Shown: positions 52,330 through 61,871, counted from the first letter of the stretch. The stretch: 64,000 nt of DNA from JADJYF01 sp965278995 (GCA_965278995.1 OZ257136.1:1240001-1304000); one strand, 5' to 3'. The notes: a model not told the origin generated them from the letters alone. Program-made: numbers and translations.

Positions 52330-52556
52330 AGAAAACCGGGTGCACGAGGCACCCGTAATGGACCAAAGGGAGGTGCGATGACGGTAACCAGCCGTCGACG
52401 CTGAAACAGGATTTGCAGATAACGTGCCAGTATTCGTTCGTTTGAATATCAACGATTTACGGCAGATTCGCGGTCGTGCAGTGTCATTTTGATGACGTCA
52501 CCGGCAGGTAACGTCCGATAATTGTCACAACATCAGCGGCGTCAGCCGCAGTGTGG

Positions 52557-53450
52557 CTATCGATCGCGTCGAACGATGTAGTCGGCTATCAACCGCAGCG
52601 TGTCGCCGCGCGCACCGAGCGGAGCGAGACAGGCAATGGCTTCGTCGCACAATGACTGTGCTGTCTGTTTGGCCGCCGCCATGCCGAGCAGATTGGGGTA
52701 GGTTGGCTTGTCGAGGTCGGCGTCAGAGCCTTGCGGTTTGCCGATGACTTCCGTGGCACCTTCAACATCCAGAATGTCGTCCTGAACCTGGAACGCCAGA
52801 CCGATGCAGGTCGCGTAGCGGTCAAGACGCTCGCGCAGAGCGCTGTCACGATTGTTGCTGGCAAGATAGCCGAGGTCGACGCTGGCGCGGATCAGCGCAC
52901 CAGTCTTGTGGTGATGGATGGTTTCGAGTTCGCTTAAGTTGAGCTGCTGGCCGACGGCGGCGAGATCGAGCGCCTGCCCTCCAGCCATGCCGCGTGAGCC
53001 ACTCGCCCGCGCCAGCGCCTGACTCATCGCCAGTCGACAGTCGGCCGAGGTGGCTGAAGCTGCATCTCCTAGCAGCACTTCAAAGGCCAGTGCCTGCAGC
53101 GCGTCGCCGGCCAGGATCGCCGTCGCTTCATCGAACTGGCGATGGCAGGTCGGTCGACCGCGACGGAGATCGTCGTCATCCATGGCCGGCAGGTCATCGT
53201 GGATCAGCGAATAAGCATGGATCAGTTCGACCGCAACTGCCGGTGCATCAAGGCGCTCGTCTGGCGCAGCCAGCGCGAGTCCAGTGGCGTAGGTGAGAAC
53301 AGGACGAATACGCTTACCCGGTGCCAGCACGGCGTAGCGCATCGCTGAGTGCAAACGTGACGGTGGCGCCTCGGCCGCTGGCAGCAGGCGTTCGAGTGCT
53401 GCGTCGGCGCGGACCCGCAGTGCGGCAAGATGATCGGCTGGCGTCGACAC
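52557..53450 (-). CDS. ispA: IspA, polyprenyl (farnesyl) diphosphate synthase
   Basis: This 297-residue enzyme makes farnesyl diphosphate for quinones and peptidoglycan lipid carriers. The first Asp-rich motif is HDDLPAMDDDDLRRG and the second VQDDILDVEG. GKRIRPVL and HHHKTGALIRASV are also conserved. GTG 53450, seven bases after the xseB stop, gives the E. coli length. No dxs follows in this direction. Confidence 0.93.
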   Translation of the reverse strand: MSTPADHLAALRVRADAALERLLPAAEAPPSRLHSAMRYAVLAPGKRIRPVLTYATGLALAAPDERLDAPAVAVELIHAYSLIHDDLPAMDDDDLRRGRPTCHRQFDEATAILAGDALQALAFEVLLGDAASATSADCRLAMSQALARASGSRGMAGGQALDLAAVGQQLNLSELETIHHHKTGALIRASVDLGYLASNNRDSALRERLDRYATCIGLAFQVQDDILDVEGATEVIGKPQGSDADLDKPTYPNLLGMAAAKQTAQSLCDEAIACLAPLGARGDTLRLIADYIVRRDR

Positions 53451-53457
53451 GCGAAAC

Positions 53458-53745
53458 TCAGTGGTCGTCCGGCACGACGAATTCCTGCAAGGCTTCCTGC
53501 TCACCGGTGCCAGTCAATTGACTGACTTTCTGTTCGGCTTCGCTGAGCGCGCGCTGGCAGGAGCGCGTCAACGCCATGCCACGTTCGAACTGCTGGATGG
53601 ATTCTTCCAGCGAAAATTCGCCGTGTTCCATTTTCTCGACCAGCGTTTCGAGTTCGCCCATGGCGTGCTCGAAATCTATCGGAGCAGGCGTTTTGTCGGA
53701 TTTAGCCAAGGCTGCGTTACTCGTCGGGAAGTCCGGCGTCCGCAT
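53458..53745 (-). CDS. xseB: XseB, exonuclease VII small subunit
   Basis: This protein has 95 residues from ATG 53745. DFEHAMGELETLVEKMEHGEFSLEESIQQFERGMALTRSCQRAL is the complete XseB helical hairpin. It pairs with XseA (not in this window). Upstream ATG 53772 would add nine residues. It precedes ispA in an operon common in proteobacteria. Confidence 0.92.
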   Translation of the reverse strand: MRTPDFPTSNAALAKSDKTPAPIDFEHAMGELETLVEKMEHGEFSLEESIQQFERGMALTRSCQRALSEAEQKVSQLTGTGEQEALQEFVVPDDH

Positions 53746-53856
53746 TGAGGGGCGGTGTCGCGAGGCCGGCAACTCTACCCACGCCGGTCGTGACGGTCAA
53801 CGTCGTCCGCCGGCGCTTGACCTGGTCTGAAGCAGCCACTTAGACTTTGTCCAGGT

Positions 53857-53871
53857 TTAGACTGAGTCTAA
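53857..53871 (+). promoter_or_regulatory. perfect palindromic operator-like site before rubrerythrin
   Basis: TTAGACTGAGTCTAA is a perfect palindrome of two 7-base halves around one base. A further half site, CTTAGACT, lies 18 bases upstream (53839-53846). It is about 90 bases before the rubrerythrin ATG. A redox or iron regulator is likely from context, but the factor is not identified. Confidence 0.55.
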
Positions 53872-53960
53872 GATCACCCAGCAAGCACTGCCCGAGTCAG
53901 CGCTTACCGAAACTACTGAACGACGGGTATCGCCCGCCACATTACCAGGAGCAGCCCACC

Positions 53961-54377
53961 ATGTCTTTGAAAGGCACCAAGACGCAGGACAATCTGAAAG
54001 CCGCGTTCGCCGGCGAATCGCAGGCCAATCGCCGCTACCTCTATTTCGCGCAGAAAGCCGACGTCGAAGGCTACAACGACGTTTCCGCTGTGTTCCGTTC
54101 GACCGCTGAAGGCGAAACCGGACATGCGCACGGCCATCTCGAATATCTCGAGGAAGTTGGCGATCCGGCGACTGGTGAGCCGATAGGCAGCACCGAACTC
54201 AATCTGAAAGCAGCGATTGCTGGCGAAACGCACGAATACAGCGATATGTATCCGGGCATGGCCAAAACCGCGCGACAGGAAGGGTTCGATGAAATCGCCG
54301 ATTGGTTCGAGACCCTGGCCAAGGCCGAAAGGTCGCACGCAAACCGCTTTCAGAAGGCGCTGGACTCGCTCGGCTGA
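53961..54377 (+). CDS. rubrerythrin-like diiron protein without rubredoxin domain
   Basis: This 138-residue protein is a four-helix ferritin-like domain. Diiron residues are visible in both halves: AGESQANRRY (E19), AEGETGHAHGH (E50, H55), IAGETHEYSDMY and KAERSHANRF. The rubredoxin FeS4 tail of classic rubrerythrin is missing, as in sulerythrin-type proteins. It scavenges peroxide in the cytosol. It leads a three-gene set with the Fe-S protein and DUF3501. A palindrome lies in its promoter, a terminator follows. Confidence 0.9.
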   Translation: MSLKGTKTQDNLKAAFAGESQANRRYLYFAQKADVEGYNDVSAVFRSTAEGETGHAHGHLEYLEEVGDPATGEPIGSTELNLKAAIAGETHEYSDMYPGMAKTARQEGFDEIADWFETLAKAERSHANRFQKALDSLG

Positions 54378-54399
54378 GCGTCAGGCTCCTGGTCGCCAC

Positions 54400-54427
54400 G
54401 AAGCCGGGCATGCCCGGCTTCTTTTTT
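54400..54427 (+). terminator. strong intrinsic terminator or attenuator
   Basis: GAAGCCGGGCATGCCCGGCTTC followed by TTTTTT. It lies between rubrerythrin and the Fe-S gene, so it would make rubrerythrin the more abundant product. Confidence 0.85.
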
Positions 54428-54449
54428 CAGCACGCAAGCGGAGAGCGGC

Positions 54450-55793
54450 ATGGCAGACAGCACATCAGAGCGGCGTGAGGGCAGCCTCGAGGCGCCGACG
54501 CGTCACCCGATAGCGTGGAAAACACCGGGTTTCTACGACGAGCCGCAGTTGATGGCGGAACTCGAGCGGGTCTACGACATCTGCCACGGATGCCGTCGCT
54601 GCGTCAGTCTCTGCAATGCGTTCCCGCGTCTGTTCGACCTCGTCGACGAGTCGCCGACGATGGAAGTCGACGGGATAGCCAAGTCTGATTACTGGAGCGT
54701 CATCGATCAATGCTATCTATGCGATCTGTGCTACATGACGAAGTGCCCTTACGTGCCGCCGCATGAGTGGAATGTTGATTTCCCGCACCTGATGCTGCGC
54801 GGCAAGGCGGTTCATTTCGAACAGCACGGCGCGTCTCTGCGCGACAAACTGCTGACGTCAACCGATGCCGTCGGCAAGCTGGCCTCGATTCCGGTCGTCG
54901 CCGAAGTCGTGAACATGACCAATAGTCTGGCGCCGGCGCGCAAGCTGATGGAAAACATCGTCGGCGTGCATGCCGAAGCGCCGTTGCCGAAATTTCACAG
55001 CGATACGGTACGTAAACGAACCGCGCGGCGCCCGACCCAGACAGTCAATTCCGTCAAATCCGCACCCGAGAACACTATCGGGCTGTTCGTGACCTGTTAC
55101 GGCAATCGCAATGCGCCCCAGCTGGTCATGGACATGATCGACGTCTTCGAACACAACGGGGTCAGTGTCGAGTTGGTGCGCCAGGAACAGTGTTGCGGTA
55201 TGCCCAAGCTGGAACTCGGCGATCTGGTCTCGGTTGAGCGCCTGAAAGAGGCCAATATCCCGCCGTTGCTCGAACTGGTCGAACGCGGCTTGGCATTGAC
55301 TGCGCCAGTGCCGAGCTGCGTATTGATGTATCGTCAGGAACTGCCGCTGCTGTTTCCTGATGACCCGCGCGTCAGCCGCGTTAGGGCAGCATTCGTCGAT
55401 CCGTTCGAATTTCTCGTACGTCGACACCGCGCCGGGGCGCTGCGTACGGATTTCAAGCGCGGCCTCGGCAAGGTGGCCTATCACGCACCCTGTCATCAGC
55501 GCGTGCAGAATATCGGCCTGAAAACCCGGGAAGTGCTCGAACTTGTGCCGGACACCGAAATACTCGTCATCGAGCGCTGCTCCGGCCACGACGGTACGTA
55601 TGCGGTGAAAAAAGAGAACTACGAGTTCGCCCAGAAGATTTGCCGGCCGGTCGTCAAGCGCATCAGCGATGGCGCGGTCGATCACTACATCAGCGACTGC
55701 CCGATGGCTGGCGACCTGATCGAGCACGGCATGGCGGACGACAGTCACGCCGAGTCCGCCTTCAGCCTGTTGAAACAAGCCTATGGGATCTGA
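54450..55793 (+). CDS. Fe-S oxidoreductase with two CCG (HdrD/GlpC-like) domains
   Basis: This 447-residue protein has two N-terminal [4Fe-4S] sites, C45-x2-C48-x2-C51-x3-C55 and C88-x2-C91-x2-C94-x4-C99. The cysteine-rich CCG-type region has EQCCGMP at about 250 and a second with HAPCHQR and RCSGHDG, as in heterodisulfide reductase subunit D and GlpC. It probably passes electrons, perhaps to rubrerythrin. The rubrerythrin/Fe-S protein/DUF3501 trio is a recurring gene set, so a joint function in peroxide stress is likely. Confidence 0.88.
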   Translation: MADSTSERREGSLEAPTRHPIAWKTPGFYDEPQLMAELERVYDICHGCRRCVSLCNAFPRLFDLVDESPTMEVDGIAKSDYWSVIDQCYLCDLCYMTKCPYVPPHEWNVDFPHLMLRGKAVHFEQHGASLRDKLLTSTDAVGKLASIPVVAEVVNMTNSLAPARKLMENIVGVHAEAPLPKFHSDTVRKRTARRPTQTVNSVKSAPENTIGLFVTCYGNRNAPQLVMDMIDVFEHNGVSVELVRQEQCCGMPKLELGDLVSVERLKEANIPPLLELVERGLALTAPVPSCVLMYRQELPLLFPDDPRVSRVRAAFVDPFEFLVRRHRAGALRTDFKRGLGKVAYHAPCHQRVQNIGLKTREVLELVPDTEILVIERCSGHDGTYAVKKENYEFAQKICRPVVKRISDGAVDHYISDCPMAGDLIEHGMADDSHAESAFSLLKQAYGI

Positions 55794-55799
55794 TTCCTC

Positions 55800-56381
55800 A
55801 TGAAGAAATTGACGCGCGCCGATCTGCATACGCTGGAGGCTTATCACGAACTCCGGTCTGCCATGCGCACGACGGTCATGGCGCACAAGGCCGTGCGTAA
55901 CGTGTTTGTCGGCGAACACGCCGGGCTTTATTTCGAGGATCGGCTGACTGTTCAGTATCAGATCCAGGAGATGCTTCGCGTCGAGCGCATCTTTGCGGCG
56001 GAAGCGATTGAAGAAGAGCTCGCGGCCTACAATCCGCTCATTCCGGACGGTAATAATTGGAAAGCGACGTTCATGCTCGAATACGCCGATGCTGACGAGC
56101 GCCGTATCGCATTGACTCAGCTGCGAGGTGTCGAGGATCGGGTGTGGGTGGAAGTCGGGGCCGAAAAGCTGTTTGCCATTGCCGATGAGGATCTCGAACG
56201 CGAGAACGACAGCAAGACCGCCGCCGTGCATTTTCTTCGTTTCCCTTTCTCTCCGGCGCAGATTGCGCAGCTCAAGGAGACGACGAGTTTTGCCATCGGC
56301 ATCGATCACGACAACTACCGCGCTGAAGCCCGGAATCTACCGCTAGCGACGCGGGCAGCGCTCATCGCCGATCTGGATTGA
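55800..56381 (+). CDS. DUF3501 protein
   Basis: This 193-residue protein has KKLTRADLHTLEAYHELRSAMR, the long helical region LYFEDRLTVQYQIQEMLRVERIF and the NWKATFMLEYAD strand, and the whole aligns with DUF3501. Function unknown; it follows the Fe-S gene after six bases. Confidence 0.9.
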   Translation: MKKLTRADLHTLEAYHELRSAMRTTVMAHKAVRNVFVGEHAGLYFEDRLTVQYQIQEMLRVERIFAAEAIEEELAAYNPLIPDGNNWKATFMLEYADADERRIALTQLRGVEDRVWVEVGAEKLFAIADEDLERENDSKTAAVHFLRFPFSPAQIAQLKETTSFAIGIDHDNYRAEARNLPLATRAALIADLD

Positions 56382-56512
56382 CTGCGCGGCGCAGGCGCCA
56401 AGGACGCTGGTCGACATTCAGCGAGCTTACACAGCAGCGCTTCGATTTGGCATAATGGGCTGATTATTCATCCAGCTATCGAGGCCGCCAGCGGCCGTAC
56501 GGGCACTTTCAC

Positions 56513-58402
56513 TTGAGCGCAAGTTACGACGCCGCCGACATCGAAGTCCTGACCGGGCTGGAGCCGGTACGCAAGCGGCCGGGGATGTACACCGATACTT
56601 CGCGGCCCAACCATCTGGTTCAGGAAGTCGTCGACAACAGCGTTGACGAGGCGATTGCCGGCCACTGCGCTCTGATCGACGTCATTTTGCATGTCGATGG
56701 TTCCGTAACGGTTGCCGATGACGGTCGCGGCATGCCGGTGGATGAACACCCAGGCGAGAAAATCAGCGGCGTCGAAGTCATCCTCACGCGGCTCCATGCC
56801 GGCGGCAAGTTTTCGCGCAAGAACTACAAGTATTCGGGCGGCCTGCATGGTGTCGGTGTATCGGTGGTCAATGCCCTGTCGCAGCAGCTCGAAGTGCGCG
56901 TCAAGCGCGGCGGGCGTGAATACCTGATGACTTTTCGCGGCGGCGATGTCGCCAGTCCACTGACGGCTGTGGGTACCGTCGGTGTGCGCAATACGGGCAC
57001 GCAGATTCGCTTCTGGCCTGACGCCCGTTATTTCGATACCACCCGATTCCAGGTCTCACGACTCAAGCATCTGTTGCGCGCGAAAGCAGTGCTGTGCCCT
57101 GGTCTGCGCGTGCGCTTTGCCGACGAGGCGAGCGGCGAACGCGAGGAATGGCTGTTCGAACAAGGTCTCGCCAGCTATCTGATCGAAGCAATGAATGGCG
57201 CCGACCTGGTTCCCGGTGAGGGTTTTGTCGGTAACCTCGAAGGCACGCACGAAGCGGTCAGCTGGGCACTCGCGTGGTGCACCGACGAGACCGAAATCAT
57301 CGCCGAATCCTACGTCAATCTGGTCCCGACCGTACAGGGCGGCACCCATGTTGCCGGTCTCCGGCAAGGCCTGCTCGACGCGGTGCGCGAGTTCTGCGAC
57401 AACCGCAATCTGTTGCCGCGCGGGGTCAAGCTCGCGCCTGAGGATGTTTTCGAGCGGTGCACTTATATTCTTTCCGTGAAAATGGAAGAACCGCAATTCT
57501 CCGGCCAGACCAAGGAGCGCCTGTCGTCGCGCTCCTGCGCCGCGTTTGTCGGTGGCGTGGTGCGCGACGCGTTCAGTCTGTGGTTGCATCAGCATGTCGA
57601 AGCGGGCGAGCGCATCGCCGAACTCGCCATCAGCCGCGCTCAGACCCGGCTCAAGGCGACCAAGGTCGTGCGCAAGAAGATCACCGGCAACGGTCCGGCC
57701 CTGCCCGGCAAGCTGGCTGATTGCAGTGCGCAGGATCTGGAGCGGACCGAGTTGTTTCTGGTTGAAGGGGATTCCGCCGGCGGCTCAGCCAAACAGGCTC
57801 GCGATCGCGAGTTTCAGGCCATCCTGCCGCTGCGTGGCAAGATTCTCAATACCTGGGAAGTCGACTCCTCGCAGGTGCTGGGATCGTCGGAAGTTCACGA
57901 TATTTCGGTTGCGCTTGGCATCGATCCGGGCGTCAACGAACTGGCCAATCTGCGCTATGGCAAAGTCTGCATCCTGGCTGACGCGGATTCCGACGGCCTG
58001 CATATCGCGACGCTGTTGTGCGCTTTGTTCGTCAAGCATTTCCGCGCACTGGTCGAAGCCGGCCGCGTGCACGTGGCAATGCCGCCGTTATATCGCATCG
58101 ATATCGGCAAAGAGGTCTTCTACGCCCAGGACGACGACGAGATGAATGGTGTTCTCGATCGTATTGCGGCCGAGAACAAAAAAGGCAAACCGAATGTGCA
58201 GCGATTCAAAGGGCTGGGTGAAATGAATCCACTGCAGCTTCGCGAAACGACCATGGCGCCAGAGACCCGGCGACTCGTCCGACTGGCCATCGACAATGCC
58301 GAAGAAACCGAGGCGCTGATGGACATGCTGCTGGCCAAGAAGCGCTCCGGCGATCGCCGCAGCTGGCTCGAACGCAAAGGTAATCTCGCCATCCCTTCCT
58401 GA
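56513..58402 (+). CDS. parE: DNA topoisomerase IV subunit B, ParE
   Basis: This 629-residue GHKL ATPase matches ParE by length and sequence: LEPVRKRPGMYTDT, VDNSVDEAIAGHC, DDGRGMPVDEH, KYSGGLHGVGVSVVNAL, and the TOPRIM motifs EGDSAGGSAKQARDREFQAILPLRGK and ILADADSDGLHI. The start is TTG 56513, which gives the E. coli N-terminus. The 3-residue difference from GyrB-type and the direct parC partner support ParE. Confidence 0.96.
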   Translation: MSASYDAADIEVLTGLEPVRKRPGMYTDTSRPNHLVQEVVDNSVDEAIAGHCALIDVILHVDGSVTVADDGRGMPVDEHPGEKISGVEVILTRLHAGGKFSRKNYKYSGGLHGVGVSVVNALSQQLEVRVKRGGREYLMTFRGGDVASPLTAVGTVGVRNTGTQIRFWPDARYFDTTRFQVSRLKHLLRAKAVLCPGLRVRFADEASGEREEWLFEQGLASYLIEAMNGADLVPGEGFVGNLEGTHEAVSWALAWCTDETEIIAESYVNLVPTVQGGTHVAGLRQGLLDAVREFCDNRNLLPRGVKLAPEDVFERCTYILSVKMEEPQFSGQTKERLSSRSCAAFVGGVVRDAFSLWLHQHVEAGERIAELAISRAQTRLKATKVVRKKITGNGPALPGKLADCSAQDLERTELFLVEGDSAGGSAKQARDREFQAILPLRGKILNTWEVDSSQVLGSSEVHDISVALGIDPGVNELANLRYGKVCILADADSDGLHIATLLCALFVKHFRALVEAGRVHVAMPPLYRIDIGKEVFYAQDDDEMNGVLDRIAAENKKGKPNVQRFKGLGEMNPLQLRETTMAPETRRLVRLAIDNAEETEALMDMLLAKKRSGDRRSWLERKGNLAIPS

Positions 58403-58421
58403 GCTTCGGGAACCAACTGCC

Positions 58422-60671
58422 ATGACGACGAACGGATTTGACATCGAGCAGTTGCCGCTGCGTGAGTTCACCGAGCGCGCCTACCTCGATTATTCGATGT
58501 ATGTAATCCTCGATCGGGCGTTGCCGCATATCGGCGACGGCCTGAAGCCAGTCCAGCGCCGTATCGTCTACGCGATGTCCGAGCTTGGTCTTGATGCCAC
58601 TGCCAAGTACAAGAAATCTGCGCGGACGATTGGCGATGTCATCGGCAAGTTTCACCCGCACGGCGACTCGGCCTGCTACGAAGCGATGGTCCTGATGGCA
58701 CAGCCGTTCAGCTATCGTTATCCCCTGATCGACGGGCAGGGCAACTGGGGTTCGACCGACGATCCGAAATCGTTTGCGGCGATGCGCTATACCGAGGCCC
58801 GGCTGACTGCGTACGCCAACCTGTTGCTGGCCGAACTTGCGCAGGGTACCGCCGACTGGGTGCCGAATTTCGACGCCACGGTTGATGAACCCTCGGTTCT
58901 GCCGGCCCGCCTGCCGAATGTGCTGCTGAACGGCACGACAGGCATTGCCGTCGGCATGGTGACCGATATCCCGCCGCACAATCTGCGCGAAGTCGCGGCC
59001 GCCTGCGTGCATCTGCTCGACAATCCCAAAGCCAGTGTCGAAGAGCTCGTCGCATTCGTGCCGGCACCGGATTTCCCCGGTGGTGGTGAGATCATCACAT
59101 CGCGCGCCGACCTGCTAGCGCTCTACGCCAGCGGTAACGGCAGCGTCAAATTGCGTGCGCGTTACGAGCGTGACGGCGACAACATCATCATCACTGCACT
59201 GCCGTATCAGAGTTCGGGGTCGAAGATCCTCGAGCAGATAGCACAGCAGATGCAGGCCAGAAAGCTGCCGATGATCGAGGATCTCCGTGATGAATCCGAT
59301 CACGAGACGCCAATACGGCTGGTGCTGGTGCCGCGCTCGAACCGCGTTGACGTCGAACCGTTGATGCAGCATCTGTTCGCGACGACCGATCTGGAGCGCA
59401 ACTATCGTATCAACCTCAATGTCATCGGCATGGACGGCCTGCCGGCGGTCAAGAATCTACGCGATCTGCTGAGCGAATGGCTGGTGTTCCGCACCGAGAC
59501 GGTCAGGCGACGTCTGCAGTTCCGACTCGATCGCGTACTGGCGCGGCTGCATATCCTGGATGGATATCTGATCGCCTTTCTCAATATCGACGAGGTCATC
59601 CACATCATCCGCACCGAGGACAAACCGCGTCCGGCGCTGATGACGCGTTTCGGTCTGGACGAAATCCAGGCCGACGCGATCCTCGATCTGCGTCTGCGCC
59701 ATCTGGCGCGCCTGGAGGAAGAGCGTATCCGGGGCGAGCAGCGCGACTTGAACGCCGAACGCAAGAAACTCGAAGCGACCCTCGATTCGAAAAAGCGCCT
59801 GCGTAATCTCGTGCGCGACGAAATTACCGCTGACAGCGAGCGTTACGGCGACGCGCGTCGTTGTCCGCTGGTCGAACGCGTGGCTGCCGTCGCCCTGTCG
59901 GAGACCGAGCTGGTACCGGCTGAACCGGTGACGGTGGTGCTCTCGGCCAAAGGCTGGGTCCGCGCGGCCAAGGGGCATGATCTCGATCCGCGCGAACTCA
60001 ATTTTCGCAGCGGTGATGCCTTTCAGGCGGCAACGCGCGGGCGCAGCAATCAGAACGCGGTGTTTTTCGATTCGACCGGTCGGGCCTATACCTTGCCCGC
60101 ACACAGTCTGCCGTCGGCACGTGGCCTCGGTGAACCGTTGGCGGGTCGGCTGACGCCACCGGATGGCGCGAGTTTCGCCGGCCTGGTCATGGCCGGCACC
60201 TATTCCCACGTGCTGCTGGCCAGCGATTTCGGCTATGGCTTCGTTGCCGAGATTGAAAGTCTGGTGACAAAGAATCGAGCAGGTAAGCTGGTCCTGAGTT
60301 TAGCGCCGGGGAGCGGTATGTTGCCGCCCGTAGGGATTGATGATTGCACCACCGACTGGATTGCCTGTGCCACCAGCGAAGGTCATCTGCTGATCTTCCC
60401 GGTTGCCGAGATGCCAGTTCTGACGCGAGGTAAAGGCCAGAAGCTGCTGCAGATCCCGACCGCGAAACTGAAAGCGCGGACGGAAGTGATGCTGGCAATG
60501 ACGGTACTGCGCCCGCAGGCCGAACTGCGCGTGTTTGCCGGGAATCGTCATCTGACCTTGAAAGACGCCGACCAGCAGCACTATGTTGCCGAGCGCGCCC
60601 GGCGCGGGCTCAAACTGCCACGCGGCCTGCAACGGGTCGACCGACTGGAACCGGCGTCGCGTGAGCCTTAA
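58422..60671 (+). CDS. parC: DNA topoisomerase IV subunit A, ParC
   Basis: This 749-residue protein is ParC. The quinolone region HPHGDSACYEAMV has Ser83 and Glu87 (E. coli Ser80/Glu84), so it is wild type. The active-site tyrosine is Y123 in MRYTEARL. The C-terminal beta-pinwheel is present but lacks the gyrA box. It follows parE after 19 bases. The stop codon TAA (60669-60671) lies in the end of a repeat element. Confidence 0.96.
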   Translation: MTTNGFDIEQLPLREFTERAYLDYSMYVILDRALPHIGDGLKPVQRRIVYAMSELGLDATAKYKKSARTIGDVIGKFHPHGDSACYEAMVLMAQPFSYRYPLIDGQGNWGSTDDPKSFAAMRYTEARLTAYANLLLAELAQGTADWVPNFDATVDEPSVLPARLPNVLLNGTTGIAVGMVTDIPPHNLREVAAACVHLLDNPKASVEELVAFVPAPDFPGGGEIITSRADLLALYASGNGSVKLRARYERDGDNIIITALPYQSSGSKILEQIAQQMQARKLPMIEDLRDESDHETPIRLVLVPRSNRVDVEPLMQHLFATTDLERNYRINLNVIGMDGLPAVKNLRDLLSEWLVFRTETVRRRLQFRLDRVLARLHILDGYLIAFLNIDEVIHIIRTEDKPRPALMTRFGLDEIQADAILDLRLRHLARLEEERIRGEQRDLNAERKKLEATLDSKKRLRNLVRDEITADSERYGDARRCPLVERVAAVALSETELVPAEPVTVVLSAKGWVRAAKGHDLDPRELNFRSGDAFQAATRGRSNQNAVFFDSTGRAYTLPAHSLPSARGLGEPLAGRLTPPDGASFAGLVMAGTYSHVLLASDFGYGFVAEIESLVTKNRAGKLVLSLAPGSGMLPPVGIDDCTTDWIACATSEGHLLIFPVAEMPVLTRGKGQKLLQIPTAKLKARTEVMLAMTVLRPQAELRVFAGNRHLTLKDADQQHYVAERARRGLKLPRGLQRVDRLEPASREP

Positions 60672-60766
60672 CAGCGTGGTGAAAAACGTAGCGAGCGATG
60701 GCAGGACAAGGCGCGCTCGTGCAACGCTGTCATGCCGAGCGCAGTAGTTTTTCACCAGCCTGTTAA
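60668..60766. repeat. palindromic repeat element, short copy
   Basis: This 99-base imperfect inverted repeat runs from TTAACAG to CTGTTAA, with arms GGTGAAAAACGTAGCGAGCG and CGCAGTAGTTTTTCACC. A related longer copy lies at 61734-61871. The TTAA end forms the parC stop codon. Confidence 0.8.
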
Positions 60767-60775
60767 AGAAAAATA

Positions 60776-60800
60776 GCGGGCCGACGAGAGCTCGGCCCGC
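60776..60800 (-). terminator. hairpin with T-run for the minus strand
   Basis: GCGGGCCGA (60776-60784) and TCGGCCCGC (60792-60800) form a 9-bp stem. Read on the minus strand it is followed by ATTTTTCTTT; on the plus strand there is no T-run. It could stop antisense transcripts reading back from epmB into ethD. Confidence 0.55.
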
Positions 60801-60937
60801 ACAAGGGGAACGGATCAGGGAGGGTAGGGTTGTTCCGTTCTGGGACCGTTATCGTCCGCAGCTCGGCGGGACTTTAGTAGACTTTGCCGAGACTGCGTTG
60901 TTAATGGGCGTCAGACCACGAAAGGGGAGAGTGAATC

Positions 60938-61717
60938 ATGCTTCGATTAGAGTTCGCGCTGCGGCGCAAGGCAGGGATGAGTCGTGCGGATTTTCAGCGC
61001 TATTGGCGCGAAGTGCATGGCCCGCTGGTGGCCAGACATTCGAGCACACTGAATATTCATCGCTATATTCAATTGCACACATTGGATGATCCGATCAACG
61101 ACGCGCTCGCGAGCGCACGCGGTGGCATGGAGCCGGCTTACGATGGCGTTGCCGAGTTGTGGTGGACATCGCCGGAGACGCTGCAGGCCGCTGGTGGCGC
61201 GGCTGGCCAGGCTGCATTGCAGGAACTGCTGAACGACGAGCTGAACTTCATCGATCTGCCGAATTCACCGATGTGGTTCGCATACGAGTACCCGCAGGTC
61301 AATCCGTCGGAAGACATCGTCGCGCGGGAACACAGTCCGCTGGTCAAACTGTTTTTCTGCCTGCGCCATCTGCCGGCACAGACATTGGAACAGGCGCAGC
61401 TCTATTGGCGCACCAATCACGGCCCGTTGATCCGAAGTGTGGCGCCGGGCTTTCGCATGCAGCGCTATCTTCAGGTGCATTACTGCGAGGATTTCCCGTC
61501 CATCGCCGCCATGCGTTCAGCGCGTGGCACGACCACCGCGGCTTACACCGGCCACGCCGAAGCCTGGTTCAATCGCGCCGACCTCATGACCATGGCCAAT
61601 GTGCCGGAAGCGAATCGCGCGATGGAACTCGCCATCGAGGACGAACGGAAGTTCATCGACTTCCCGCGTTCCGCGATGTGGATAGGCAAGGAACGCGTGT
61701 TTATCGATCGGCGCTGA
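60938..61717 (+). CDS. tandem EthD-domain protein
   Basis: This 259-residue protein has two EthD-like ferredoxin-fold domains, starting MLRLEFALRRKAGMSRADFQRYWREVHGPLV and, near residue 137, LFFCLRHLPAQTLEQAQLYWRTNHGPLI. Each has the W/WR-x-x-HGPL motif. EthD proteins are small stabilising or dehydratase-like partners in degradation pathways. No oxygenase partner is beside it. The gene stands alone between two palindromic repeats. Confidence 0.85.
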   Translation: MLRLEFALRRKAGMSRADFQRYWREVHGPLVARHSSTLNIHRYIQLHTLDDPINDALASARGGMEPAYDGVAELWWTSPETLQAAGGAAGQAALQELLNDELNFIDLPNSPMWFAYEYPQVNPSEDIVAREHSPLVKLFFCLRHLPAQTLEQAQLYWRTNHGPLIRSVAPGFRMQRYLQVHYCEDFPSIAAMRSARGTTTAAYTGHAEAWFNRADLMTMANVPEANRAMELAIEDERKFIDFPRSAMWIGKERVFIDRR

Positions 61718-61733
61718 GCGTTGTTAACAGGCG

Positions 61734-61871
61734 GGTGAAAAACGTAGCGAGCGACGGCAGGACAAGGCGCACGAGCGCGCAAAACCGCAGTTTACACGCA
61801 GTAAATGAGGGTTTTGCGCGCTCGTGCAACACGGTCATGCCGAGCGCAGTAGTTTTTCACCAGCCTGTTAA
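61734..61871. repeat. palindromic repeat element, long copy
   Basis: This 138-base copy shares the ends TTAACAGGC and GCCTGTTAA and the arms of the 60668 copy. In the middle it has an extra hairpin, GCACGAGCGCGCAAAACC/GGTTTTGCGCGCTCGTGC around GTTTACACGCAGTAAAT. Its right end gives the epmB stop codon (TAA on minus, 61868-61870). Confidence 0.8.

Noticed and set aside
54858..56309. 483-codon minus-strand frame over the Fe-S protein and DUF3501
   Set aside because: Shadow of two well-supported plus-strand genes.
58422..60671. Quinolone-resistance mutation in parC
   Set aside because: Ser83 and Glu87 are the wild-type residues in HPHGDSACYE.
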